A stretch of DNA of 64,000 nucleotides from Symsagittifera roscoffensis (GCF_963678635.1 NC_087068.1:44313013-44377012); one strand, 5' to 3'; counted from the first letter of the stretch, positions 20,918 through 32,083 are shown. Made by a program: numbers and translations. The notes: generated by a model from the sequence alone, not told the origin.

Positions 20918-21097
20918 GTAAGGTAGGAGAGTGTTTGAAAAAAATCAAACTTTGATTGGTACCAAGGTCGTACTCCATTTTGCGAAGTTGTTATAAATCC
21001 AGGTCATGGATAATTCAGCATAATTTCAAGCAAAAAAGAGGGCCAAACATGTCAAATTTCTAAACTTGTGTGATTCTATAAATGCTTGATTTGAATT

Positions 21098-21412
21098 ATG
21101 TCTGAAATAAGAAAACGTAATAATCAGTCCTGTTTCTCTCAATTTTTGTCAAGTTTATCAAAATGCTCCGAACACCCCAGCCTTGATGATATGGTGGGCA
21201 TCAGTGAAGATGATAAAGTGAAATACTTGGCACTAAATCACATCACCAGTGACCCCATTCCGCAGAGACGGCAGAGAATGAGAAGAGATGTAACCGTTCA
21301 ATGGCAGAATCCAACGAGGGTAAAGCAGGTAGTGATTGAAAAAGTTCTAACTTTGATTAGTACCAAGGTCATACCCCATTTTTGCGAAGTTGTTATAAAT
21401 CGAGGTCAGTGA
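21098..21412 (+). pseudogene. Array monomer 18: A-deleted fusion monomer
   Basis: It has the same structure as monomer 4, open for 104 codons from ATG. It starts the third, partial higher-order unit (about 21098-23200), which keeps segment B in the monomer after PC4. PC4 copy 3 follows. Confidence 0.6.
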
Positions 21413-21703
21413 TGATTCAGTATAATTTCAAGGATCTCAAAATATTGAATTTTGGTTAGAAGATTGATGCTTTGATTTCAATCAAGGCTGGGTACTAACC
21501 TTTTCTCCTTGCTTTCGAACTCGAACTTCAACAAGGGTCTTTGAATTTTGGATTCGTTGTTTGAATAATAGCTTGGTACTGACGTTTTGACTTTCTCTTT
21601 CGATTGCATCTTCAATCAAGTCTTTCGAAATTTAAATCTTATGTTTAAAAAATTGCTTGAAAGTACTTTTCAAATAACTGTTTGAACCTTTACTTCAATT
21701 AAG

Positions 21704-21912
21704 GCTCTCAACGCTTGATGATCCGGTTTGAAAACGGCGAAGTAACTGTGTATGTGGACATCCGGGATTACTACTGGAAGGATGGAGTGATGACGCCATC
21801 ACCCAAGAATGGCATCCGCATCCACCCCTATGAGTGGGCCATACTGAGGGCCAACATCCGCCACATCCAAAAAAAGCTCAAGGACTTGGAGAGAATTGAA
21901 CTACCAAAGTGA
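21704..21912 (+). CDS. PC4/SUB1-like domain exon, copy 3
   Basis: The protein is identical to copies 1 and 2. Two codons differ synonymously (GCC for Ala and ATC for Ile in LRANIRHI), shared with copies 4 and 5. The ATG is at 21718. Confidence 0.75.
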
Positions 21913-22010
21913 ACAGAATAGAAAATTACTACCAATCGAAAAGGCAAAAAATAAGGCCAAACCTGTCAAACTTTAAAACTTGTCTGATTTTATAAGTGTT
22001 TGATTTAAAT

Positions 22011-22519
22011 TACGTCTGAATTTAGAAAACGTATAAACCAGTCCTGTGTTTTGCTCAATTTTCCTTTATATTATCAAAAAGCCGGTAGCATCCAATCTTA
22101 AATTTTCGCTGAAGCATTGTTCAATATTTTTGCTTCCTTTGACAGTGCGGTACAAATTAATCAAGCCGAGATTTTCCGCATAATTAATGCCGACGCTGAA
22201 CTCTTCTGGGAGAACAAATACAAGTTACTAGAAGAAGGTTAACCGATAACACAAAAATTATTCCTTTTGGGGGGGGGGGGGGGAGGCCGCAAAAAGGTTG
22301 AAAAGTTGTGAACTGGAGTTTTTTAGTTTTAAAACCCAAATTTTGAATTTTTTTAGCAACAATTTAACTTCGAACATCCCGGTATTGATGATACGATGGG
22401 TATCAGTGAAGATGATAAAATGAAGTACTGGGAAGTAAATGAGATCACCAGTGACCCGATTCCGCAGAGACGTCGAAAAAGAAAGAGTTGTAACCGTTCA
22501 AGTGCAGAGTCCAACGAGG
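22011..22519 (+). pseudogene. Array monomer 19 (post-PC4 subtype)
   Basis: Segment A has a one-base loss after SNLK and a D-A-E change. The G-run near 22268-22284 is the longest in the array. Segment B is present (MGISEDDKMKYWEVNEITSD) and ends at a good donor AGG|GTAAGG. Confidence 0.55.
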
Positions 22520-22697
22520 GTAAGGTGGTTGAGGACTTTAAAAAGTTCAAATTTCGATTAGTACCAAGGTCATACCACACGTTTTTCGAAGTTGTTATAA
22601 TTCGAGGTCAGTGATGAATTATTTTACTTTTAAGCAAAAAAGAAGGCCAAGCCTGTCAAATTTTTAAATTTATCTGATTCTAAAAATCCTTGATTTG

Positions 22698-23195
22698 AAT
22701 TTAGAAAACTTTTAATCAGTCCTGTGTTTTTCAAATTTTTTCCTTTAATTTATCAAAATGCCGGTGGCAGCTGTTCTTAAAGTGTTCGATGATGCTTTGC
22801 TCGAAATTTTTGCTGCCTTTGACCGGGCGTTAAAATACAATCAAGCCGAGACTTTCCGCATCAATAATGCCAATTCTGAACTGTCCTGGGAGAGCAACTA
22901 CAAGTTACTATAAGAAAGGTGAACCGATAATCCACAAATTATTGTTTTCAGGGAGGAGTCTACAAAATGGTTGAAGAATTGTAAACTGGAGTTTTCTAGA
23001 TTTGAAACCCAAACTTTGAAACTTGTTTAGCAACAAATGAACTTCGTTCACCCCGGCTTTGTTAACATGATAGGCATCAGTGGAGATGAAAAACTGAAAA
23101 ACCTGGCACTAAATCAGATCACCAGTGACACCATTCCGCAGAGACGGCAAAGAAGGAGAATAGTTGTAACCGTTCAAACGCTGAATCCAACGAGG
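22698..23195 (+). pseudogene. Array monomer 20 (DDALLEIF subtype)
   Basis: Segment A starts at ATG 22758 and has the shared TACTATAAGAAAGG stop. Segment B is open but the basic end is frameshifted, and the donor has become AGG|GCAAGG (GC instead of GT). Confidence 0.55.
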
Positions 23196-23438
23196 GCAAG
23201 GTATGGAAGGGTTTGAAAAAAAATCAAAAATCGATTAGCACCAAGCTTAAACCTCATTTTTTTTTCAAAGTTGTTATAATTTGAGGTTAGTGATAAATTA
23301 GTATGTTTCTAAGCAAAAAAGAAGGCGAAATCTGTCAAATTTTTTAACTTGTCTGATTCTATAAACGTTTGATTTGAATTATTTCTGAATTTATGAAACG
23401 TATAAATCAGTCCTATTTTTCTCAATTTTCTCCTTTAG

Positions 23439-23861
23439 TTTGTCAAATTACCGGTGGCATCTGTTCTCAAATTGTTCGCCGATGCAATGTTCAGTATTCT
23501 TGCTCACTTTGACCGTGCGGTAAAATACAATCAAGCCCAGATTTTCCGCATCAACAATGCCGACTCTGAACTCTCCTGGGAAAGCAAATACAAGTTACTA
23601 GAAGAAAGGCTAACCGATAAACCAAAATTCAATGATTTTAGGGCTGAGTCCACAATATGGTCGAAGAACTATGAACTGGAGTTTTCTAGTTTAAAAAACC
23701 AAAAAAACTCCGAATACCCAGGCGTTGATGATATGATGGGCATCAGTGGAGAAGATAGAGTTAAGTACCTCGCACCAAATCAGATCACCAACGACCCGAG
23801 TCCGCAGAGACGGCAAAGAACGAGAATCAATGTAGCCGTTCAAATGCAGACTACAAAGAAG
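23439..23861 (+). pseudogene. Array monomer 21: fully open exon, donor lost
   Basis: From the acceptor CTCCTTTAG the exon is open for 141 codons without a stop (FVKLPVASVLKLFADAMF ... VAVQMQTTKK). This shows that the monomer exon is phase 0 at both ends. Only the donor is damaged (AAG|ATAAGT), so reading continues to TAA at about 23897. Monomers 28 and 32 are the same subtype. The A/B protein family is unrecognised: N-terminal helix-like A, hydrophilic B ending in a basic QRRQRTR patch. Confidence 0.6.
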
Positions 23862-24041
23862 ATAAGTTGGCGGAGGGAAAGGTTTGAAAAAGTTTAAAGT
23901 TCGAATACTACCAAGGCGAAACACTATTTTTTCGAAGTTGTTATAATTCGAGGTCATTGACAATTAAGTGTATTTTTAAGCAAAAAAGACAGCAAAACCC
24001 GTCAATTTTTAAAACTTGTCTGATTCTATAATATTTGATTT

Positions 24042-24651
24042 ATGTCTGAGCTTAAAAAACGTAACAATCAGTTCTGTTTTTCTCAATTTTTTCTTAGATT
24101 ATCAAAACGAAGGTTGCTTCTGTTTTTTAACTATTCGCTGATGCAATGTTCAAAATTTTTGTTTCCTTTGACCGTGCGGTAAAAATAATTAAGCCAAGAT
24201 TTTCTGCTTCAATAAAGCCGACTCTGAACACTCCTGCGAGAGCAAAGACAAGTTACTAGAAAAAAGATTAACCGATAACCCACAAAACTTTGTTTATAGG
24301 GAGGAGTCCACAAAATGGTTGAATAATTGTAAACTGGAGTTTTCTAGATTTAAAACTCAAGTTTTGAAAACTATTCTGCGAAGAGTTGTAACCGTTCAAC
24401 TGCAGAACCCAGCGAGGAATGATGTGCTGCAAGCTGCGATGGCCCCGTACAGCAACGAGGCTGTCATCGCTCACACTACTGCCCTTCAGCCCAACGCTAG
24501 CTTCTTTCCTCAAGATGACGTTGACCAAATGCTAAGAGCACCAGAGACGAAGTTCAAAAAAGGAGTTCAAACCGGGATGATAAAGGTGGAAGAAGTCATG
24601 TTAAAGCTAAGCAAACTCAACTGGGTAAGTTTTTCTGTTCAATTACGTTGA
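24042..24651 (+). CDS. Terminal coding monomer with C-terminal extension, copy 1 (probably broken)
   Basis: A clear acceptor (TTTTTTCTTAG, 24097) precedes a decayed segment A with TAA after VASVF. From about 24300 the frame is open, and after NPAR it continues into a segment absent from other monomers (NDVLQAAMAPYSNEAV ... KLSKLNW), ending at a strong donor TGG|GTAAGT (24624). Compared with the copy at 30336-31044, 126 bp of segment B are missing in frame. A PC4 exon lies 830 bp downstream. Likely role and partner are unknown. Confidence 0.5.
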
Positions 24652-24776
24652 TTTATCTCATACCGTGCCCGCATTTTTGTTTTTGGATTACTTGCCAACA
24701 TCCGGCCTTTCCTAACAAAAACCAAACCCGAAGAGGGAATCAGGCCAAAAAGTAAGTCTGGAGATACAAAAGATGA

Positions 24777-24980
24777 GAAAACTCTTCCAGAAACTCGCTA
24801 CGCTTGAGTTCATCAGACGATATCTTAATTTCTCCGACACTCTCTTCCAAGCGTCCAGAAGTCAACGAAAGTTCGGATGCACACGCGGATGATGAATTGG
24901 GCAAAAGGGAAGAAATTGAACAACAGTTCTCTCCACACAAAATTCCACTTCCAATTTTAAACTTAGGTACTGAAATTTAG
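24777..24980 (+). other. Ser/acidic-rich open segment upstream of PC4 exon, copy 1
   Basis: An open frame of 67 codons contains NSLRLSSSDD, NESSDAHADDELGKREE and ends at TAG. PC4 proteins characteristically carry a serine- and acid-rich region before the ssDNA-binding domain, so this may be the matching exon. The preceding GTAAGT at 24752 could be the donor of another small exon. Splice boundaries are inferred. Confidence 0.35.
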
Positions 24981-25454
24981 TTCCAACTCCCTTTGATGGC
25001 CATCTCAACGACCACTTCATTGGCTTTACTGCATTATCAGTTTGCTCTGTATGAACCTTTAAGCTGTTTTGTATGAACCTTGAGTTTACATTCATTTAAT
25101 TCAATCTCCAGATGCTATTTCTTTTTTTAATCATACCCTTTCTAATTTTTGATTTTCCCTGTGACTTGCAATTTCAATCAAGGATCTCAAAATATTGAAT
25201 TTTGGTTAGAAGATTGATGCTTTGATTTCAATCAAGGCTGGGTACTAACCTTTTCTCCTTGCTTTCGAACTCGAACTTCAACAAGGGTCTTTGAATATTG
25301 GATTCGTTGTTTGAATAATAGCTTGGTACTGACGTTTTGACTTTCTCTTTCGATTGCATCTTCAATCAAGTCTTTCGAAATTTAAATCTTATGTTTAAAA
25401 AATTGCTTGAAAGTACTTTTTCAAATAACTGTTTGAACCTTTACTTCAATTAAG

Positions 25455-25663
25455 GCTCTCAACGCTTGATGATCCGGTTTGAAAACGGCGAAGTAACTGT
25501 GTATGTGGACATCCGGGATTACTACTGGAAGGATGGAGTGATGACGCCATCACCCAAGAATGGCATCCGCATCCACCCCTATGAGTGGGCCATACTGAGG
25601 GCCAACATCCGCCACATCCAAAAAAAGCTCAAGGACTTGGAGAGAATTGAACTACCAAAGTGA
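25455..25663 (+). CDS. PC4/SUB1-like domain exon, copy 4
   Basis: The protein is identical to copies 1-3 and 5. This copy has the most complete upstream context: terminal coding monomer, Ser/acidic segment, leader, PC4. The first ATG is at 25469. Confidence 0.75.
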
Positions 25664-25748
25664 ACAGAATCGAAAATTACTACCAATCGAAAAGGCAAAA
25701 AATAAGGCCAAACCTGTCAAACTTTAAAACTTGTGTTTGATTTAAATT

Positions 25749-26252
25749 ACGTCTGAATTTAGAAAACGTATAAACCAGTCCTGTGTTTTGCTCAATTTTC
25801 TTTTATATTATCAAAATGCCGGTAGCATCCAATCTTAAAATTTTCGCTGAAGCATTGTTCAATATTTTTGCTTCCTTTGACAGTGCGGTACAAATTAATC
25901 AAGCCGAGATTTTCCGCATAATTAATGCCGACTCTGAACTCTTCTGGGAGAACAAATACAAGTTACTAGAAGAAGGTTAACCGATAACCCAAAAATTATT
26001 CCTTTGGGGGGGGGGGAGTCCGCAAAAAGGTTGAAAAGTTGTGAACTGGAGTTTTTTAGATTTAAAACCCAAATTTTGAATTTTTTTAGCAACAATTTAA
26101 CTTCGAACATCCCGGTATTGATGATACGATGGGTATCAGTGAAGATGATAAAATGAAGTACTGGGAAGTAAATGAGATCACTAGTGACCCGATTCCGCAG
26201 AGACGTCGAAAAAGAAAGAGTTGTAACCGTTCAAGTGCAGAGTCCAACGAGG
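25749..26252 (+). pseudogene. Array monomer 23 (post-PC4 subtype)
   Basis: Segment A is open from ATG 25816 to TAA at 25980. A G-run follows at about 26005. Segment B is present and ends at AGG|GTAAGG. Confidence 0.55.
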
Positions 26253-26428
26253 GTAAGGTGGTTGAGGGTTTTACAAAGTTCAAATTTCGATTAGTACCAC
26301 GGTCATACCACACGTTTTTCGAAGTTGTTATAATTCGAGGTCAGTGATGAATTATTTTACTTTTAAGCAAAAAAGAAGGCCAAGCCTGTCAAATTTTTAA
26401 ATTTATCTGATTCTAAAAATCCTTGATT

Positions 26429-27021
26429 TGAATTTAGAAAACTTTTAATCAGTCCTGTGTTTTTCAAATTTTTTCATTTAATTTATCAAAATGCCGGTGG
26501 CAGCTGTTCTTAAAGTGTTCGATGATGCTTTGCTCGAAATTTTTGCTGCCTTTGACCGTGCGTTAAAATACAATCAAGCCGAGACTTTCCGCATCAAAAA
26601 TGCCAATTCTGAACTGTCCTGGGAGAGCAAATACAAGTTACTATAAGAAAGGAAAACCAATAATCCACAAATTATTGTTTTCAGGGAGGAGTCTACAAAA
26701 TGGTTGAAGAATTTTAAACTGGAGTTTTCTAGATTTGAAACCCAAACTTTGAAACTTGTTTAGCAACAAATGAACTTCGTTCACCCCGGCTTTGTTAACA
26801 TGATAGGCATCAGTGGAGATGAAAAATTGAAAAACCTGGCACTAAATCAGATCACCAGTGACACCATTCCGCAGAGACGGCAGAGAATGAGAAGAGATGT
26901 AACCGTTCAATGGCAGAATCCAACGAGGGTAAAGCAGGTAGTGATTGAAAAAGTTCTAACTTTGATTAGTACCAAGGTCATACCCCATTTTTGCGAAGTT
27001 GTTATAAATCGAGGTCAGTGA
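26429..27021 (+). pseudogene. Array monomer 24 (hybrid)
   Basis: Segment A is of the DDALLEIF subtype with its shared stop. Segment B begins like that subtype (NFVHPGFVNMIGISGDEK) and then switches within TSDTIPQRRQ to the fusion-monomer sequence (RMRRDVTVQWQNPTRVKQ), followed by the PC4 leader. This looks like an unequal-crossover junction. Confidence 0.6.
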
Positions 27022-27313
27022 TGATTCAGTATAATTTCAAGGATCTCAAAATATTGAATTTTGGTTAGAAGATTGATGCTTTGATTTCAATCAAGGCTGG
27101 GTACTAACCTTTTCTCCTTGCTTTCGAACTCGAACTTCAACAAGGGTCTTTGAATATTGGATTCGTTGTTTGAATAATAGCTTGGTACTGACGTTTTGAC
27201 TTTCTCTTTCGATTGCATCTTCAATCAAGTCTTTCGAAATTTAAATCTTATGTTTAAAAAATTGCTTGAAAGTACTTTTTCAAATAACTGTTTGAACCTT
27301 TACTTCAATTAAG

Positions 27314-27522
27314 GCTCTCAACGCTTGATGATCCGGTTTGAAAACGGCGAAGTAACTGTGTATGTGGACATCCGGGATTACTACTGGAAGGATGGAGTGA
27401 TGACGCCATCACCCAAGAATGGCATCCGCATCCACCCCTATGAGTGGGCCATACTGAGGGCCAACATCCGCCACATCCAAAAAAAGCTCAAGGACTTGGA
27501 GAGAATTGAACTACCAAAGTGA
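27314..27522 (+). CDS. PC4/SUB1-like domain exon, copy 5
   Basis: The protein is identical to copies 1-4. It is preceded by hybrid monomer 24 and the conserved leader. The ATG is at 27328. Confidence 0.75.
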
Positions 27523-27620
27523 ACAGAATCGAAAATTACTACCAATCGAAAAGGCAAAAATTAAGGCCAAACCTGTCAAACTTTAAAACTTGTCTGATTT
27601 TATAAGTGTTTGATTTAAAT

Positions 27621-28133
27621 TACGTCTGAATTTAGAAAACGTATAAACCAGTCCTGTGTTTTGCTCAAGTTTCCTTTATATTATCAAAAAGCCGGTAGCA
27701 TCCAATCTTAAAATTTTCGCTGAAGCATTGTTCAACATTTTTGCTTCCTTTGACAGTGCGGTACAAATTAATCAAGCCGAGATTTTCCGCATAATTAATG
27801 CCGACTCTGAACTCTTCTGGGAGAAAAAATACAAGTTACTAGAAGGAGGTTAACCGATAACCCAAAAATTATTCCTTTTTTTTTGGGGGGGGGGGAGTCC
27901 GCAAAAAGGTTGAAAAGTTGTGAACTGGAGTTTTTTTAGATTTAAAACCCAAATTTTGAATTTTTTTTAGCAACAATTTAACTTCGAACATCCCGGTATT
28001 GATGATACGATGGGTATCAGTGAAGATGATAAAGTGAAGTACTGGGAAGTAAATGAGATCACCAGTGACCCGATTCCGCAGAGACGTCGAAAAAGAAAGA
28101 GTTGTAACCGTTCAAGTGCAGAATCCAACGAGG
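27621..28133 (+). pseudogene. Array monomer 25 (post-PC4 subtype)
   Basis: Segment A carries the KPVA variant and ends at TAA about 27853. A T/G homopolymer tract is at about 27874-27896. Segment B is open and ends at AGG|GTAAGG. Confidence 0.55.
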
Positions 28134-28309
28134 GTAAGGTGGTTGATGGTTTTAAAAAGTTCAAATTTCGATTAGTACCAAGGTCATACCACACGTTTTT
28201 CGAAGTTGTTATAATTCGAGGTCAGTGATGAATTAGTTTACTTTTAAGCAAAAAAGAAGGCCAAGCCTGTCAAATTTTTAAATTTATCTGATTCTAAAAA
28301 TCCTTGATT

Positions 28310-28809
28310 TGAATTTAGAAAACTTTTAATCAGTCCTGTGTTTTTCAAATGTTTTCCTTTAATTTATCAAAATGCCGGTGGCAGCTGTTCTTAAAGTGTT
28401 CGATGATGCTTTGCTCGAAATTTTTGCTGCCTTTGACCGTGCGTTAAAATACAATCAAGCCGAGACTTTCCGCATCAATAATGCCAATTCTGAACTGTCC
28501 TGGGAGAGCAACTACAAGTTACTATAAGAAAGGTGAACCGATAATCCACAAACTATTGTTTTCAATGAGGAGTAGACAAAATGGTTGAAGAATTGTAAAC
28601 TGGAGTTTTCTAGATTTGAAACCCAAACTTTGAAACTTGTTTAGCAACAAATGAACTTCGTTCACCCCGGCTTTGTTAACATGATAGGCATTAGTGGAGA
28701 TGAAAAATTGAAAAACCTGGCACTAAATCAGATCACCAGTGACACCATTCCGCAGAGACGGCAAAGAAGGAGAATAGTTGTAACCGTTCAAACGCTGAAT
28801 CCAACGAGG
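28310..28809 (+). pseudogene. Array monomer 26 (DDALLEIF subtype)
   Basis: ATG 28372, shared stop, and a GC donor (GCAAGG). It is repeated almost exactly 680 bp downstream as monomer 27, including a private change TTCAATGAGGAGTAGAC, so this pair is a very recent local duplication. Confidence 0.6.
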
Positions 28810-28988
28810 GCAAGGTATGGAAGGGTTTGAAAAAAAAAACATAAATCGATTAGCACCAAGCTCAAACCTCATTTTTTTTTCAAAGTTGTTATAATTTGAG
28901 GTTAGTGATAAATTAGTATGTTTCTAAGCAAAAAAGAAGGCCAAGCCTGTCAAATTTTTAAATTGATCTGATTCTAAAAATCCTTGAT

Positions 28989-29489
28989 TTGAATTTAGAA
29001 AACTTTTAATCAGTCCTGTGTTTTTCAAATTTTTTCCTTTAATTTATCAAAATGCCGGTGGCAGCTGTTCTTAAAGTGTTCGATGATGCTTTGCTCGAAA
29101 TTTTTGCTGCCTTTGACCGTGCGTTAAAATACAATCAAGCCGAGACTTTCCGCATCAATAATGCCAATTCTGAACTGTCCTGGGAGAGCAACTACAAGTT
29201 ACTATAAGAAAGGTGAACCGATAATCCACAAACTATTGTTTTCAATGAGGAGTAGACAAAATGGTTGAAGAATTGTAAACTGGAGTTTTCTAGATTTGAA
29301 ACCCAAACTTTGAAACTTGTTTAGCAACAAATGAACTTCGTTCACCCCGGCTTTGTTAACATGATAGGCATTAGTGGAGATGAAAAATTGAAAAACCTGG
29401 CACTAAATCAGATCACCAGTGACACCATTCCGCAGAGACGGCAAAGAAGGAGAATAGTTGTAACCGTTCAAACGCTGAATCCAACGAGG
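28989..29489 (+). pseudogene. Array monomer 27 (DDALLEIF subtype)
   Basis: Near-identical duplicate of monomer 26, with ATG 29052 and a GC donor. It begins the block that matches monomers 20-23 at an offset of about 6.29 kb. Confidence 0.6.
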
Positions 29490-29686
29490 GCAAGGTATGG
29501 AAGGGTTTGAAAAAAAAATCAAAAATCGATTAGCACCAAGCTCAAACCTCATTTTTTTTTCAAAGTTGTTATAATTTGAGGTTAGTGATAAATTAGTATG
29601 TTTCTAAGCAAAAAAGAAGGCGAAATCTGTCAAATTTTTTAACTTGTCTGATTCTATAAACGTTTGATTTGAATTATTTCTGAATT

Positions 29687-30155
29687 TATGAAACGTATAA
29701 ATCAGTCCTATTTTTCTCAATTTTCTCCTTTAGTTTGTCAAATTACCGCTGGCATCTGTTCTCAAATTGTTCGCCGATGCAATGTTCAGTATTCTTGCTC
29801 ACTTTGACCGTGCGGTAAAATACAATCAAGCCCAGATTTTCCGCATCAACAATGCCGACTCTGAACTCTCCTGGGAAAGCAAATACAAGTTACTGAAGAA
29901 AGGCTAACCGATAAACCAAAATTCAATGATTTTAGGGCTGAGTCCACAATATGGTCGAAGAACTATAAACTGGAGTTTTCTAGTTTAAAAAACCAAAAAA
30001 ACTCCGAATACCCAGGCGTTGATGATATGATGGGCATCAGTGGAGAAGATAGAGTTAAGTACCTCGCACCAAATCAGATCACCAACGACCCGAGTCCGCA
30101 GAGACGGCAAAGAACGAGAATCAATGTAGCCGTTCAAATGCAGACTACAAAGAAG
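29687..30155 (+). pseudogene. Array monomer 28 (LPVASVLKLF subtype)
   Basis: It has a good acceptor at 29733. A one-base loss in TTACTGAAGAAAGG breaks the frame that is open in monomer 21. The donor is lost (AAG|ATAAAT). Confidence 0.55.
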
Positions 30156-30335
30156 ATAAATTGGCGGAGGGAAAGGTTTGAAAAAGTTTAAAGTTCGAAT
30201 ACTACCAAGGCGAAACACTATTTTTTCGAAGTTGTTATAATTCGAGGTCATTGACAATTAAGTGACTTTTTAAGCAAAAAAGACAGCAAAACCCGTCAAT
30301 TTTTAAAACTTGTCTGATTCTATAATGTTTGATTT

Positions 30336-31071
30336 ATGTCTGAGCTTAAAAAACGTAACAATCAGTTCTGTTTTTCTCAATTTTTTCTTAGATTATCAAA
30401 ACGAAGGTGGCTTCTGTTTTTTAAGTATTCGCTGATGCAATGTTCAAAATTTTTGTTTCCTTTGACCGTGCGGTAAAACTAATTAAGCCAAGATTTTCTG
30501 CTTCAATAAAGCCGACTCTGAACTCTCCTGCGAGAGCAAATACAAGTTACTAGAAAAAAGATTAACCGATAACCCACAATACTTTGTTTATAGGGAGGAG
30601 TCCACAAAATGGTTGAATAATTGTAAACTGGAGTTTTCTAGATTTAAAACTCAAGTTTTGAAAACTATTCTGCGACAAATGAACTCCGAACAGCCCGGTC
30701 TTTCTGATATGATGGGCATCAGGGAAGATGAAAAAGTGAAGTACCTCGCTCTAAATCAGATCACCAGTGACACGATTCCGCAGAGACGGCGAAAATGGAG
30801 AAGAGTTGTAACCGTTCAACTGCAGAACCCAGCGAGGAATGATGTGCTGCAAGCTGCGATGGCCCCGTACAGCAACGAGGCTGTCATCGCTCACACTACT
30901 GCCCTTCAGCCCAACGCTAGCTTCTTTCCTCAAGATGACGTTGACCAAATGCTAAGAGCACCAGAGACGAAGTTCAAAAAAGGAGTTCAAACCGGGATGA
31001 TAAAGGTGGAAGAAGTCATGTTAAAGCTAAGCAAACTCAACTGGGTAAGTTTTTCTGTTCAATTACGTTGA
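30336..31071 (+). CDS. Terminal coding monomer with C-terminal extension, copy 2
   Basis: From about 30600 the frame is open for about 150 codons: KLEFSRFKTQVL, full segment B (SEQPGLSDMMGIREDEKV ... QRRRKWRRVVTVQLQNPAR), then NDVLQAAMAPYSNEAV ... GMIKVEEVMLKLSKLNW, and a donor TGG|GTAAGT at 31044. The extension begins exactly where other monomers have their donor, as expected for joined exons. The upstream segment A has a TAA, so the intact protein may start elsewhere or the gene is dead. The protein family is not recognised. Confidence 0.5.
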
Positions 31072-31196
31072 TTTATCTCATACCGTGCCCGCATTTTTGT
31101 TTTTGGATTACTTGCCAACATCCGGCCTTTCCTAACAAAAACCAAACCCGAAGAGGGAATCAGGCCAAAAAGTAAGTCTGGAGATACAAAAGATGA

Positions 31197-31400
31197 GAAA
31201 ACTCTTCCAGAAACTCGCTACGCTTGAGTTCATCAGACGATATCTTAATTTCTCCGACACTCTCTTCCAAGCGTCCAGAAGTCAACGAAAGTTCGGATGC
31301 ACACGCGGATGATGAATTGGGCAAAAGGGAAGAAATTGAACAACAGTTCTCTCCACACAAAATTCCACTTCCAATTTTAAACTTAGGTACTGAAATTTAG
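31197..31400 (+). other. Ser/acidic-rich open segment upstream of PC4 exon, copy 2
   Basis: Same sequence as 24777-24980, shifted by 6420 bp. Confidence 0.35.
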
Positions 31401-31874
31401 TTCCAACTCCCTTTGATGGCCATCTCAACGACCACTTCATTGGCTTTACTGCATTATCAGTTTGCTCTGTATGAACCTTTAAGCTGTTTTGTATGAACCT
31501 TGAGTTTACATTCATTTAATTCAATCTCCAGATGCTATTTCTTTTTTTAATCATACCCTTTCTAATTTTTGATTTTCCCTGTGACTTGCAATTTCAATCA
31601 AGGATCTCAAAATATTGAATTTTGGTTAGAAGATTGATGCTTTGATTTCAATCAAGGCTGGGTACTAACCTTTTCTCCTTGCTTTCGAACTCGAACTTCA
31701 ACAAGGGTCTTTGAATATTGGATTCGTTGTTTGAATAATAGCTTGGTACTGACGTTTTGACTTTCTCTTTCGATTGCATCTTCAATCAAGTCTTTCGAAA
31801 TTTAAACCTTATGTTTAAAAAATTGCTTGAAAGTACTTTTTCAAATAACTGTTTGAACCTTTACTTCAATTAAG

Positions 31875-32083
31875 GCTCTCAACGCTTGATGATCCGGTTT
31901 GAAAACGGCGAAGTAACTGTGTATTTGGACATCCGGGATTACTACTGGAAGGATGGAGTGATGACGCCATCACCCCAGAATGGCATCCGCATCCACCCCT
32001 ATGAGTGAGCCATACTGAAGGCCAACATCCGCCACATCCAAAAAAAGCTCAAGGACTTGGAGAGAATTGAACTACCAAAGTGA
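31875..32083 (+). pseudogene. PC4/SUB1-like domain exon, copy 6 (nonsense)
   Basis: TGG of HPYEW has become TGA (about 32007), and there are V-to-L, K-to-Q and R-to-K changes. It is the only copy with amino-acid changes. The domain is cut before its last helix. Confidence 0.75.

Larger units (their letters stand above)
16566..21097 (+). repeat. Higher-order repeat unit 2
   Basis: It is nearly identical in order and sequence to 12025-16565, with monomers 11-17 and PC4 copy 2. Confidence 0.85.
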
